Below, piece after piece: positions 15,402 to 24,690 of a DNA stretch of 37,327 nt. The DNA is taken from assembly GCF_019209865.1 (NCBI RefSeq), contig NZ_JAHUTT010000039.1, positions 1 through 37,327 on the forward strand, written 5' to 3'. Position 1 is the first letter of the stretch. Each line of letters opens with the position of its first letter. The notes under the pieces were generated by a model. It did not search any database. It was not told the origin of the DNA and saw only the letters and a list, made by a program, of their open reading frames with translations. Made by a program: the position numbers and the translations under genes. Source of the DNA: Shewanella sp. NIFS-20-20 (GTDB taxonomy: Bacteria > Pseudomonadota > Gammaproteobacteria > Enterobacterales > Shewanellaceae).

Positions 15402-15559
15402 CTCCTCACGGAGGCAATAAGTCCGGCTTAATGCAGCTTAGCTGCCATCAAGCTGGTGTGAGTGACCAAAGTGGCACCGACACATTGAGGGGTTGAGTAA
15501 AAGGAAGTTCATCTGTGGTTCACCCGTCCAATCTTTATTGAGCACTATGGACGAGTACC

Positions 15560-16306
15560 TCAATCCAAGGCGGGGTCATAAACCTGTTGCAGTACTCCCG
15601 GTCCCAATTGACGCATTTGCTGACGGATCCAAGCGGAACGCCGCACCACATAAGCTGAGGGAGGTTGCACTTTATACACCACTGGATTGGGCAATATCGC
15701 GGCTAACAATGACGCCTGATAATCATTGAGCATCAATGCTGATGTTGAAAAATATTGCGCAGCCGCATCGGCGACACCATAAGTGTGCGGCCCCAGCTGA
15801 ATAATATTCAAATAGAGTTCAAGCACCCGAGTTTTTGGCAGCAAGGTATCTATCCACCAAGTGAACCAAGCGCCAAGTGCCTTGCGAAAGTAGCTTCGGG
15901 CCGGCCATAAAAACAAATTTTTAGCCAGTTGCTGAGTAATGGTACTGCCCCCACGAATTTGCTGGCTGTGCTCATTATGCTCAAAGGCCGCAATAATGGC
16001 CTTAATATCGAAACCATTATTGGTGGCAAAGGTTTGATCTTCAGCGGCAATCACAGCCAACTGCATAGAGTGACTCATGTCACTCAGAGGAACCCAAGTA
16101 TGAGGCGGCGCGTCGAGCCCCTGCTGCTGCAACCGCCAACTCCAGCTTGGCGGATCCAGATACTTAATCGTCAGAACTAAGGCGATGGTCAAGCCTATCC
16201 AGCCCCAAAAAAGGAGCCAAAAGCCCTGTTTTAGGATCCTGAATGCGCGTTGAAAACGGCCATGTTCTACAGGTTTACTCGCCAGATAGGCCCCCTCAAT
16301 CGTCAA
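15560..16306 (-). CDS. mtgA: MtgA, monofunctional peptidoglycan glycosyltransferase
   Basis: MtgA polymerises lipid II into glycan strands at the inner membrane. The family-51 domain is complete: LAVIAAEDQTF contains the catalytic Glu. RGGSTITQQLAKNLFLW and RKALGAWFTWWIDTLLPKTR follow, then ELYLNIIQLG, and AAILPNP near the end. One N-terminal membrane anchor (FWLLFWGWIGLTIALVLTI) precedes it. The start is uncertain: the frame is open to 16360, but TTG 16306 overlaps the stop of the upstream exported-protein gene by 11 bases and gives a normal N-terminus. It is the last gene of a leftward envelope cluster. Confidence 0.92.
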   Translation of the reverse strand: MTIEGAYLASKPVEHGRFQRAFRILKQGFWLLFWGWIGLTIALVLTIKYLDPPSWSWRLQQQGLDAPPHTWVPLSDMSHSMQLAVIAAEDQTFATNNGFDIKAIIAAFEHNEHSQQIRGGSTITQQLAKNLFLWPARSYFRKALGAWFTWWIDTLLPKTRVLELYLNIIQLGPHTYGVADAAAQYFSTSALMLNDYQASLLAAILPNPVVYKVQPPSAYVVRRSAWIRQQMRQLGPGVLQQVYDPALD

Positions 16307-16607
16307 GTGCCGCTTCGAATGCCTCCAACCAAGCCACAGCATCATCGCTGGCACACTCAAACCACGCCGCTAATTCATCGCCATCAAACGCTTCCTCGAT
16401 GCGCTCCATCAAGGCGTCAATATCATCACTTAGGGTGAAGTGCGCCAACTCGCTCAGGGAAACATCGGCTCCCGTATCATGCCAAGCAACGATGTCTGAC
16501 TGCCATTGACTTAATGTCTGCTGTGTTGATTCACTTAAGTCTTTAAATTCATCTGCATGTACCTTGTTGACACTTAATAACAAGATCAGCAACCAACGTT
16601 TTTTCAT
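16296..16607 (-). CDS. Small acidic exported protein, unknown
   Basis: The protein has about 103 residues. A signal peptide (MKKRWLLILLLSVNKVHA) precedes a strongly acidic mature part rich in Asp, Glu, Ala and Trp (DDIDALMERIEEAFDGDELA, and WLEAFEAALDD at the end). No known family is recognised. ATG 16607 has GGAG six to seven bases upstream. The gene overlaps the start of mtgA, so the two are probably translated together. A periplasmic role linked to cell-wall synthesis is an inference from position only. Confidence 0.65.
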   Translation of the reverse strand: MKKRWLLILLLSVNKVHADEFKDLSESTQQTLSQWQSDIVAWHDTGADVSLSELAHFTLSDDIDALMERIEEAFDGDELAAWFECASDDAVAWLEAFEAALDD

Positions 16608-16671
16608 TATAGGCTCCATCAAGAGTAACCGCAGGCATCATACTCCTGAGCCGTTCTTGGTGAAATCAGTA

Positions 16672-17754
16672 TTATTGTACGGTAACCGCCAAGGGAAATG
16701 CCGGCGAGTGACACACTTCCACCCCATAGCGGTAACCATATTGAGCCTGACTATCTGGGGTGATGGTCAGTATTTCAAAGGCATTAAGATCGACCACATT
16801 GGTCTGCTCGCTTTTGGTGCACCGGCTGCGACTATCGGCGTCATAGGCATAAGAAAACCAGGCTAACCATTCACGGATTAATTGATGATAATCGTCATCA
16901 ATATAGTCATCATTATCGGCAGACACTGGAGTGGCGATCGATGATGGACTGACTGGTGTCGTGTCTAGCTGCGATGCCGACTCGCTCTTAGAGGCAATGA
17001 TTGCTGCCGTATCAGCCTGACTATCGGCCACTGTATCGGGGATCGTCGCGGCTGTTGTGACGCCAAGCGCCTCCGTTGCCTTTGATAACAAAGGCGCTGC
17101 ATCGTGGTTATCGTTAACCGTATTGCCTAGGTCAAACTCCGAATCAAGACCCATCGCACGCTCGAAATTAATAACATCCGAGACTTCATAGAGTAATACC
17201 AAGGCCAAGAAGGCTCTGAGCAAGGCTTTGCGAATCGCAAATTTTTTATGGACAAATTCGAGGCGATTGAACATTCCTAAATGGCGTAACAAAAAGACGA
17301 TGACCATATAACACGGAGCGATAATGGCTAATGCCAGCAGCGCCAACAGACTGATAAAGACAAACCAGCCGGGCAAATACAGCAACAACGCAAAATTATG
17401 AGTGTAATCGAGATACGCGGCGGAAACGCCAACCACTTCATTAACCACCGCCGCGGTATGAGCCAAAGCAAAATTAGCGATGATGGCATAAAACAACAAG
17501 ATAATGGCTTTACCGCCTAACGAGTGCCACATCCGAGTGAAAATCGGCCAACTTTCAATAATTAAGCCGATGACTATGAGTAACGCCGCCCAACCTACCC
17601 AGCCCAATAACAACAAGGCAATGGCAATAAAATAGCTTTGACCTGCCCCAGATAAGGCTTGCCAGCGTGCCATTAACGCGTGATTGAGGTCCTGCCAGAA
17701 ATCAAATTTACACCACTTGAGGGCTTGTTGTGTCCATCGAGTAACAAGGGTCAT
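16672..17754 (-). CDS. Multi-pass membrane protein, unknown
   Basis: The protein has about 360 residues. Five or so hydrophobic segments lie between about residues 43 and 195 (YFIAIALLLLGWVGWAALLI, IILLFYAIIANFALAHTAA, LLLYLPGWFVFISLLALLAL and others). A Ser/Thr/Ala/Asp-rich linker of low complexity follows (about 215-290), and then a C-terminal domain with two Cys (RCTKSEQTNVVDLNAF and EVCHSPAFP) that may form a disulfide outside the membrane. I do not recognise a family. ATG 17754 and GTG 17763 are both possible starts. It heads the leftward cluster with the acidic exported protein and mtgA. Confidence 0.65.
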   Translation of the reverse strand: MTLVTRWTQQALKWCKFDFWQDLNHALMARWQALSGAGQSYFIAIALLLLGWVGWAALLIVIGLIIESWPIFTRMWHSLGGKAIILLFYAIIANFALAHTAAVVNEVVGVSAAYLDYTHNFALLLYLPGWFVFISLLALLALAIIAPCYMVIVFLLRHLGMFNRLEFVHKKFAIRKALLRAFLALVLLYEVSDVINFERAMGLDSEFDLGNTVNDNHDAAPLLSKATEALGVTTAATIPDTVADSQADTAAIIASKSESASQLDTTPVSPSSIATPVSADNDDYIDDDYHQLIREWLAWFSYAYDADSRSRCTKSEQTNVVDLNAFEILTITPDSQAQYGYRYGVEVCHSPAFPLAVTVQ

Positions 17755-17838
17755 TGGCCACACTTATTATGTTATTTATTTGTTATAGCCAACAGTGTAA
17801 GCGTAAAGATCAAATGATGGCAACTGAGTCGTCATCGC

Positions 17839-19164
17839 TTAATTGTTGTCGCCGGCATGCACTCTGGTCAGCCAATATCGATGCATCCCATATAACGCAC
17901 TGGCCCCCAACCAACTGCCCAACCCAAATAGTATGATTTTAGTGCCAGCCATCACCACCATAGTAACGGCAAAGATAACCGCAAAACATGGGATCATCGG
18001 CCCAAATGGGACCTGAAATGGGGCTCGCCCTCCTTGGGTCCGTCGCAATTTTAGCACCGCTAATGCCACCGGAATATATTGCAAAAACACCGCCACCGTC
18101 ATGAGAGAGGCTAACACCAAAAAGCTCCCACTCAAGAAAGCGACCATCACCAACATGGCCGTGAGTACTATGGCTCTGCCATAACTGCCGCGGCCATTAA
18201 CCCGGGCCAAGCCTTTAGGCACAAAGCCCTTGGTGGCTAACGCCGCCAACAACACCGGCGCATTAAATACTCCGGTAAACGCGACGCCAAAGATAGATAT
18301 AACCGTGGCGATACTGATAAACCATAACCCCTTGTTGCCCCATAACTGCTCACTGGCACTCGCAACCGCCACGCCAGTATGACCCAGCTTGGCGCCCAAT
18401 ACTCCGATACATACCCACATGATGAGCAAATAAAATAAGGTACAAATGCTGACCACTATCAATAGTGCTAATGGCAAATTTCGCTTAGGGTGACGCATGT
18501 GTGCCGCCGCGATAGGCAAGGTTTCAAAACCGGTAAAGGCAAAAAACAAGACAATGAATATCGCCCCTAACCGATCGCCATAGGCAAGCCCGCTGTCGAC
18601 AGCAGCCGGCACAAAAGGGTTAAAGTGATTCAATTGCACTGCCGACATCCCCAAAATGATGAAGAGTGCTAAGGCCGAGAGCTTGGCAATCGAAGACACG
18701 TTGGATACCCGTCTTGAGCTTTTCATCCCCAAATATGCTAAAAAAAACATAAGCATAATCAGGCTACAACCGACAATATGATAGCCAGCAGGGTTGGCCA
18801 ATTGCGGCACAATGGCTTCAGCCGCCGTCAACAAGGCCGCAAACGCACCCGCAATCCCTAAACTTGATGCAAACCAAGTTAATACCCCAACATTAAAGCC
18901 GGCATAATCCCCAAACGCGGCCTGAACATACACATACGAAGCGCCATTTTCACTGGTGCGTGACGCCAACTCAGCAAAGCATAACGCCAAACACATGACC
19001 AATAAGGCGCATAATAAAAACACCCCAATGGCAGAAGGCCCTAAGGCTTGGTAAGCATCCCCTGGCAGTAAAAATATCCCAGAGCCGATAATGGCATTCA
19101 CTCCCAGCAAGATGATGGATGCCAAACCAAATTTATTCCCATTATCGATTGTTCCTGTGGCCAC
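17839..19164 (-). CDS. APC-family amino acid transporter (YjeH-like)
   Basis: The protein has about 441 residues and twelve membrane segments. The first carries the APC substrate motif VNAIIGSGIFLLPG. AELASRTSENGASYVYVQ and FFAFTGFETLPIAAAHM, then RHPKRNLPLAL, are also typical of the amino acid-polyamine-organocation superfamily. Length and layout resemble E. coli YjeH, an exporter of neutral amino acids; direction and substrate here are unknown. GTG 19164 follows GAGG at five bases and is preferred over the more upstream GTG 19203. The divergent FUSC gene begins at 19393. Confidence 0.85.
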   Translation of the reverse strand: MATGTIDNGNKFGLASIILLGVNAIIGSGIFLLPGDAYQALGPSAIGVFLLCALLVMCLALCFAELASRTSENGASYVYVQAAFGDYAGFNVGVLTWFASSLGIAGAFAALLTAAEAIVPQLANPAGYHIVGCSLIMLMFFLAYLGMKSSRRVSNVSSIAKLSALALFIILGMSAVQLNHFNPFVPAAVDSGLAYGDRLGAIFIVLFFAFTGFETLPIAAAHMRHPKRNLPLALLIVVSICTLFYLLIMWVCIGVLGAKLGHTGVAVASASEQLWGNKGLWFISIATVISIFGVAFTGVFNAPVLLAALATKGFVPKGLARVNGRGSYGRAIVLTAMLVMVAFLSGSFLVLASLMTVAVFLQYIPVALAVLKLRRTQGGRAPFQVPFGPMIPCFAVIFAVTMVVMAGTKIILFGLGSWLGASALYGMHRYWLTRVHAGDNN

Positions 19165-19392
19165 GTTAACCTCACTGAAATAATGACCTGGCGAGTGATT
19201 CACTAAGAATAGTCAAGATGCCACCCTTACCATCGATGACCTTGCTCTTTTCTTGTGAGTGTACCCCTAACAAGCACTCGCATAGGATTAAGACTGATTA
19301 ATCAACTCAGTTAAGTCAGCCAGCAAGTTACCTGCTACAGTAAATAGATTCGATCAATGAGATGATGTATTGATGGCAAGTAGCGACCTCAT

Positions 19393-21510
19393 ATGCGCCG
19401 ACTAAAGCACCAAGCCTTATGGCGATATAGCATGAATATTCGAGCAAATATTGCTGCATTAAGCTTTATTACTTGTTCGTTACCACTCTTTTATTTGGGC
19501 CATGTGACTTATGGCATCGCCTGCTCTTTAGGATCCATTGCCTGTGGCTTGGCAGATACTGCCACCCTTAAGCGTCATCGCCGTCGCGATATTGGCTTAG
19601 CCGTGATTATTTTTTTCTTCGCCGCTTTGGCCGTCACCTGGTTATTCCCTCATTCGGGATGGTTTACCCTCTATTTAGCCGTGAGTAGTTTTCTATTGTT
19701 GATGCTAGCGGTGATATCACCGCGACTCGGCGCCCTCGGATTTGCCAGTATTTTACTGGGGATCTATGCCATGATTTTATATTCGCCCAGCCAAGTCATT
19801 TGGCACATACCGGCAGCGTTAGCCGCGGGGGCGATGTGGTATGGTTTATGGCAATGGCTTGCCAGCGCTATTTTTCCCTATCAGCAAGATCGCGATCTGT
19901 TGTTTGACGTGTATCGACAACTGGGTAAAAAATTCTATGCCCATGCCTTACCACTCCAAGAGCAACCGCAAAATGATCATCAAGTGTTTATTCGCTCAGC
20001 CAAGGCCAGATCATCGTTTTCGCAGTCATTTAACGAATTAAATCAACGACTACACCAAAAAATGAGTGCCGGTGAAGTCAGCCTGCCACTGACTCAATTG
20101 CAAAATCAACTGGGTTTAGCCGCCACCTTGGCAGAACAAAGTCGACTGCTGCAGTTTAGCCCGAGTGGCGAATTTCAGCAGCAATTCCCGACGCAACTTG
20201 CCCGCATGAGTGCGGCCTGTAACGCCTTAGCGCATTACATTAGCTTGGGCGCAGGTGCCGATAAATCTGAACTAGAACAAATCGATATAGCCGCATTACA
20301 TCAATGGCCAAGCGCAATAGAACCCGATAGAGAACAGGCCTTAGCCTCGGCTTTTATTGAACAACTGACCTTAATTATTGACGCCCTAAAACATCGCGAA
20401 GCTGCGCAGCTCCCGCCCCCGCAACCTATGACACTGGAGCCACCAACCGCCTCCAGCGAGCCACTGGCATTTTGGCAAACTATCCGCCATCAATGTCATT
20501 GGCAATCCAATGTGTTTCGCCACGCTATTCGCGGCGCATTGTGCTTGGCATCGGGGCTCATGTTGGTGCGAAGCTTTGGATTAGAATTTGGCTTTTGGAC
20601 GCTAATGACGAGTTTACTGGTCCTCAAACCCAACGTTGCCATGACCTGGCGACGTTTTGTTGACCGCTTAGCGGGGACCTTGGCGGGGTTGTTGTTGGTG
20701 GCATTCATGCTGAAATGGCAAACCCCCATATGGGTGTTACCTTGGATATTTTGCCTCGCTGCCACGGTCTTTTTTCACACCTCTGCACGCCATTATGCCA
20801 TCGCTGTATGCTGCGTAACCTTGTTTGTATTTTGCGGCTTCTCGCTCAATGGCGAGGGCAATATGATTTTGTTGCCACGCTTAGAAAACACCCTACTTGG
20901 CATTTTATTACCTGTGGTGTGGGTCATTCTGATCTCACCTGGTTGGCATAAAAAAAGTGTGCCCAAGCAATTACATCAAACCCTCGTGGGGTATCAGCAA
21001 CTATTGGCAACACTGCAACGGCTAACGGATCAGCCTCCATCCATTCGGGAGGACAGCGCGCGCCAGCTACAAGCGAGCTTAGCCTTATGTGTCGTTAACG
21101 ACATTAATCTGTTTGATCTGTGGCAGGGTTACCTCGCGGAGCCAAGGCGCAACAGCCAAATTACCGAGACCATTTTAGTGTGCAGCGTTAGCAGTAATTT
21201 AATGTTGCGGATGTTAACTCGCTTAGTCGCCAAAGCCGATGAACTGGCCAATGCCGAAGGTCAGCGAGAGTTACAGCTGACCTTGGCCATGATAACCAAA
21301 GCCGAAAAACGTCTGGCACTGTTAAGCCAATCTCGGCTATTTTATGGCTATATTGCGCGCCACCAGCAACAGGTACAGAGTCAATTACACTTAATGCAAA
21401 AACAGCAAGATCAATCTGCTATTGGCCTATTGAGGTTATTACAATCTGAAATTCTCAGCTTTCGCACTCGCTCTATCCCAAAAAGCTTTACTTGCTTAAA
21501 CACCAAGTAA
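19393..21510 (+). CDS. FUSC-family inner membrane protein (YccS/YhfK type)
   Basis: The protein has 705 residues in the two-block layout of YccS. The first block of about six membrane segments (residues 15-155) is followed by a soluble helical domain. The second block (about 375-510) contains the FUSC core motif LVLKPNVAMTWRRFVDRLAG, then GLEFGFWTLMTSLL before it, and a helical C-terminal domain follows. Relatives are thought to act with efflux systems for aromatic acids; no partner is present here. The upstream region contains a palindrome TGATTAATCA (19295-19304). ATG 19393 lacks a strong ribosome binding site and ATG 19432 is an alternative. Confidence 0.85.
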   Translation: MRRLKHQALWRYSMNIRANIAALSFITCSLPLFYLGHVTYGIACSLGSIACGLADTATLKRHRRRDIGLAVIIFFFAALAVTWLFPHSGWFTLYLAVSSFLLLMLAVISPRLGALGFASILLGIYAMILYSPSQVIWHIPAALAAGAMWYGLWQWLASAIFPYQQDRDLLFDVYRQLGKKFYAHALPLQEQPQNDHQVFIRSAKARSSFSQSFNELNQRLHQKMSAGEVSLPLTQLQNQLGLAATLAEQSRLLQFSPSGEFQQQFPTQLARMSAACNALAHYISLGAGADKSELEQIDIAALHQWPSAIEPDREQALASAFIEQLTLIIDALKHREAAQLPPPQPMTLEPPTASSEPLAFWQTIRHQCHWQSNVFRHAIRGALCLASGLMLVRSFGLEFGFWTLMTSLLVLKPNVAMTWRRFVDRLAGTLAGLLLVAFMLKWQTPIWVLPWIFCLAATVFFHTSARHYAIAVCCVTLFVFCGFSLNGEGNMILLPRLENTLLGILLPVVWVILISPGWHKKSVPKQLHQTLVGYQQLLATLQRLTDQPPSIREDSARQLQASLALCVVNDINLFDLWQGYLAEPRRNSQITETILVCSVSSNLMLRMLTRLVAKADELANAEGQRELQLTLAMITKAEKRLALLSQSRLFYGYIARHQQQVQSQLHLMQKQQDQSAIGLLRLLQSEILSFRTRSIPKSFTCLNTK

Positions 21511-21797
21511 AGCCAGCGCGAGCTCACACACAACCCCGACACAAACCGCACAGAATCACAATTTTTCAGCATTTGAAATTCAGCATCACAAAATCCGAAA
21601 ATCATCATATACCCCTTTGGGGTTATGGGATCTGTTCCGCATTTCCCGCCCATTCTCTCTGATAATTTAGCGGCTGCTTTCGCTTGCAGCAGAAATAACC
21701 TAGCTGCGGCGAAAACTTATCACTAGCTTCTGCGACATAACGTTAGCGCGATATTTTCGACCAGAAGTTAGCACTTAACCTTGCAGCGGAGAGTACC

Positions 21798-21965
21798 GTG
21801 GAGTTTTTATTATTTTGCATTATTTTTGTGACGGCCTTTGTAGTCGCATTTAAACCACACAAACAAAAGCTGGCTCATATTTTATTGGCTATCAGTATCT
21901 TACTAAGTCTTTTTATTTGGTTAATCGCGACCTGGGGCATGCTAGTCCCAGCTGGCAACTTGTAA
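21798..21965 (+). CDS. DUF5993 small membrane protein
   Basis: The frame encodes 55 residues from GTG, with GGAGAG four bases upstream. Two hydrophobic segments (MEFLLFCIIFVTAFVVAF, and ILLAISILLSLFIWLIATW) flank a basic loop (KPHKQKL). Size, layout and position just before a DsbB-like gene match DUF5993, a family of unknown function that accompanies DsbB-like proteins. The next gene starts ten bases after its stop, so the two form an operon and may form one membrane complex (inference). Confidence 0.8.
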   Translation: MEFLLFCIIFVTAFVVAFKPHKQKLAHILLAISILLSLFIWLIATWGMLVPAGNL

Positions 21966-21975
21966 GGAACTCGTC

Positions 21976-23415
21976 ATGAACGAAATTAATTTGAATCGCA
22001 TCGTCTCCTTTGCCGCGCTCGCATTGATCGCTCTCCCGGTGGGAATTGCCTGCATCATTCTAGGCTTTGGCATGGGTGATACCCCCTGTATTTTATGCTG
22101 GCAAGAGCGTACCGCCATGGTGCTGGTATCCCTCATCGCCCTCTTCATTATGCGTTATGGACTTAAGCCAAAATACATAGGCGCATTAATTTTAACCGCC
22201 GTGTACGGTTTGTGGGCAGGTTATCGCCACAGCTCTAACCATATTTTGCGTGATATTGGCCAAGGGTTTGGCCCAGCGATATTCGGGGTTCACACCTATG
22301 TCTGGGTGATCGTCGTGTTTGCTATCATCTTGTTATTTGCTGGCGCATTATTGCTGTTACAAGGCGACAAGCTGCAAGATAAACCAGCCCCATGGAGCCT
22401 ATTCAACAAGATCACCATTAACACCTTCTTAGTGATTATCGTCTTCAACATAGTGCAAGCGTTCACTCAGACCGGTCCGTTCCCTTTCATCGGCCAGAGT
22501 GATCCGGTTCGTATGAGCTTTAACAGCGACCATATCATTTGGTCGACTGGCAACTGGCCAACCCCATCGAAACTGTCTGCTCGCGGCGCTTATACCATTG
22601 CTAAGCCAGATTTTGCCAACATGAGTCACGATGCTCAAACGCAAATCAGCACCAGCAATCGCGCCATGGCAAGTCAACAATTGCAGTTACCAGCAGCAAT
22701 TGAAGGCTTGGCGACCGGCATAGCCTATCAAGCTAGCACGGAAATGTTTGCCGTTGTCACTAGCGATAACTGGGTATATTTCTTATCAAAAGACCTAACC
22801 ACCATTTTGGCACAAGTGAAAATTGATGCAGCGTTTTCAACTGAGATTTCCAACTTGGCAGGGGTAGCTTTCGATGGCGACAACAGCGTTATTGTCACCG
22901 CCGACCATAAGAGTTATGCCCGTGTAGCTTATGATCCCAGTGCCAAAATCGCTCACTACTATGCCAACTTTATGGACGGAACTGACGGCGTTAAAGAGTT
23001 AACTCGCAGCCGCTTTGAGACTACTCGCGCCAAATACAACTACATTGGTGACATTGGCTTTGATGCGAAAACAAATGAGTATCTGATGGTGACTTTACCC
23101 GTGCCAACCCGCAATAATTTTGTGGTCAGCCGCATGAGTGCTGCGGACATGAAACTCAATAGCGAAGCGATTATTTCCCTTGAAGTCAATGCCTTACCGC
23201 AAGTAACAGGGATTGCCATTGGTGATGATAACATCTATTTGTTGAGTCATTCTGGCGAGCAGGTGTTAGTGATGAACCGTGACAATCGCGTGATTGATGC
23301 CATCAATTTAGAGGCTACCACTAACCCGCAAGCGCTGACGTTAATGGATGGCCAGTTAGCAGTATTGAATGCTAACCCTGGCAGCAACAGCATTAGCTTA
23401 TTTAATGTTCAGTAA
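21976..23415 (+). CDS. DsbB-like membrane protein fused to a periplasmic propeller-like domain
   Basis: The protein has 479 residues. Residues 8-160 form a DsbB-like bundle with TPCILCWQERTAM, giving C38-C41 next to the conserved Trp-Gln-Arg, and a GQGFGPAIFGVHTYVW loop before the fourth helix. DsbB normally passes electrons from its first Cys pair to a second pair (C104 and C130 in E. coli); here no Cys exists after C41 and the only other one is C26 in the first helix. Residues about 225-479 are an extracytoplasmic beta-rich region with repeated strands (GVAFDGDNSVIVTA, DIGFDAKTNEYLMVT, GIAIGDDNIYLLS, ALTLMDGQLAVLN), resembling an NHL- or YncE-like propeller. AAGGAA before ATG fixes the start. 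Confidence 0.82.
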   Translation: MNEINLNRIVSFAALALIALPVGIACIILGFGMGDTPCILCWQERTAMVLVSLIALFIMRYGLKPKYIGALILTAVYGLWAGYRHSSNHILRDIGQGFGPAIFGVHTYVWVIVVFAIILLFAGALLLLQGDKLQDKPAPWSLFNKITINTFLVIIVFNIVQAFTQTGPFPFIGQSDPVRMSFNSDHIIWSTGNWPTPSKLSARGAYTIAKPDFANMSHDAQTQISTSNRAMASQQLQLPAAIEGLATGIAYQASTEMFAVVTSDNWVYFLSKDLTTILAQVKIDAAFSTEISNLAGVAFDGDNSVIVTADHKSYARVAYDPSAKIAHYYANFMDGTDGVKELTRSRFETTRAKYNYIGDIGFDAKTNEYLMVTLPVPTRNNFVVSRMSAADMKLNSEAIISLEVNALPQVTGIAIGDDNIYLLSHSGEQVLVMNRDNRVIDAINLEATTNPQALTLMDGQLAVLNANPGSNSISLFNVQ

Positions 23416-23439
23416 CTCCTAAGACGTTAAACAAAATCA

Positions 23440-23469
23440 AAAAGCGACTGTCACCCGTCGCTTTTTTTA
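23440..23469. terminator. Bidirectional intrinsic terminator
   Basis: AAAAGCGAC (23440-23448) pairs with GTCGCTTTT (23457-23465) and is followed by a run of seven T on the plus strand. The five A residues before it give a U run on the other strand. It serves the DsbB-like gene and the convergent GlpD-like gene. Confidence 0.85.
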
Positions 23470-24690
23470 TAGGGCCATATGTGGTTGGGCATTATCAGCA
23501 GCAAAGTAATCATCGGCCACCGGCACGATGGCGCGCGTGTTAATATCCGCAATAGCGTGGCGCTCTCCTAGTTGAGCACGGATCATGGCCAATACGTCTT
23601 GGGCAATCGGCATAAACTCGGTCAGCTTACCGCCATAAACACTCACCAAGCGCGGACTATTGGCTTGTTGTACAAACAAGGTTTCCCGCGCTCTACTAAA
23701 GGCGCTACCCGCTTGCGCTGGCAAGGCCCTCACCCCACAGAAATTGCCGATGACTAAACTGGCGAGCTCGGCACGCGAGTACTGGGTAAAGTAATGGTGG
23801 TAATTGTCTAATAAATAGTCATACTCCTCACACGTGATCTGCGGCTTGTCAGGCATGGTGGCTAGTGCCACTTCGGTCGTGCCAATCAAGGTTTTATTTT
23901 TCCAAGGCATCACAAAAAATACTCGCTCATCGAGGCGTGATTCCAAATAATAAATCCCCACAGGACTTTCGATATCCAGTAACAAATGTGAACCTTGTAC
24001 CCAGGTCATTGCCGCTGGCATTTGTTTCGGTGTGACATTGGCGAGCAGCTCACTAGCCCATGGGCCGGTCGCATTAATTATCATCTTGACCCGCCGCTCA
24101 CCGAGAGTGCCATCACTATCGCGGTATCGCACTTGGCATACGCGGGCACCATGATAAATGTCGGTGACTTGACGATATTGCTGGATCTCGGCGCCAAGTT
24201 GTTGCGCGCTGGCCGCCACCGCCATGGTCAATGCTTTATCATCGGTTTGTGCATCCCAATATTGCAACATATGCCGCAAGCCTTGCTGTTGGAGTAAATG
24301 ATGCTGCTCACTGCTAGCCAAGTTAACCCGAGTAAACTTACCCAAAGGGTCACCTTGACTGAGAAGACCATAAAGGCTGAGACCCGCACTAAGGGTAAGC
24401 AAACCGCGTTGACTGTCTTGATATAGCGGAATATAGAATGGCACGGCTTTGACTAACTCAGGGGCTAATTGCAATAACTGACGTCTAGCATGCAAACAAC
24501 GACGCACTAATGTCAGTTGGCCGGATTCTAGGTACCTTAAGCCACCATGGATCAATTTGCTGGAGTGAGACGAGGTGCCACTCGCCAGCGCCCCCCGTTC
24601 CCATAAGGCCACGGAATAGCCAGCAGCGACAGCAGCTTGCGCGACCCCAACCCCAGTAATTCCCCCACCAATCACCAGCACATCCAGCAT
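23467..24690 (-). CDS. GlpD-like FAD-dependent glycerol-3-phosphate dehydrogenase, short form
   Basis: The protein has about 407 residues. An N-terminal FAD-binding motif (VLVIGGGITGVGVAQAA) is followed by SGTSSHSSKLIHGGLRYLE, the signature of glycerol-3-phosphate dehydrogenases and glycerol oxidases. DERVFFVMPWKNKTLIGTTE and VSVYGGKLTEF complete the family pattern. E. coli GlpD has about 500 residues; the C-terminal helical domain is missing here, so the partner or substrate may differ. AAGGAG lies six bases before ATG 24690, which is chosen over ATG 24696. No other glycerol genes are nearby. It ends in the shared terminator. Confidence 0.8.
   Translation of the reverse strand: MLDVLVIGGGITGVGVAQAAVAAGYSVALWERGALASGTSSHSSKLIHGGLRYLESGQLTLVRRCLHARRQLLQLAPELVKAVPFYIPLYQDSQRGLLTLSAGLSLYGLLSQGDPLGKFTRVNLASSEQHHLLQQQGLRHMLQYWDAQTDDKALTMAVAASAQQLGAEIQQYRQVTDIYHGARVCQVRYRDSDGTLGERRVKMIINATGPWASELLANVTPKQMPAAMTWVQGSHLLLDIESPVGIYYLESRLDERVFFVMPWKNKTLIGTTEVALATMPDKPQITCEEYDYLLDNYHHYFTQYSRAELASLVIGNFCGVRALPAQAGSAFSRARETLFVQQANSPRLVSVYGGKLTEFMPIAQDVLAMIRAQLGERHAIADINTRAIVPVADDYFAADNAQPHMAL

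Noticed and set aside
21608..21626. Terminator after the FUSC gene
   Set aside because: ATACCCC-TTT-GGGGTTAT is a short hairpin without a U run in either direction.
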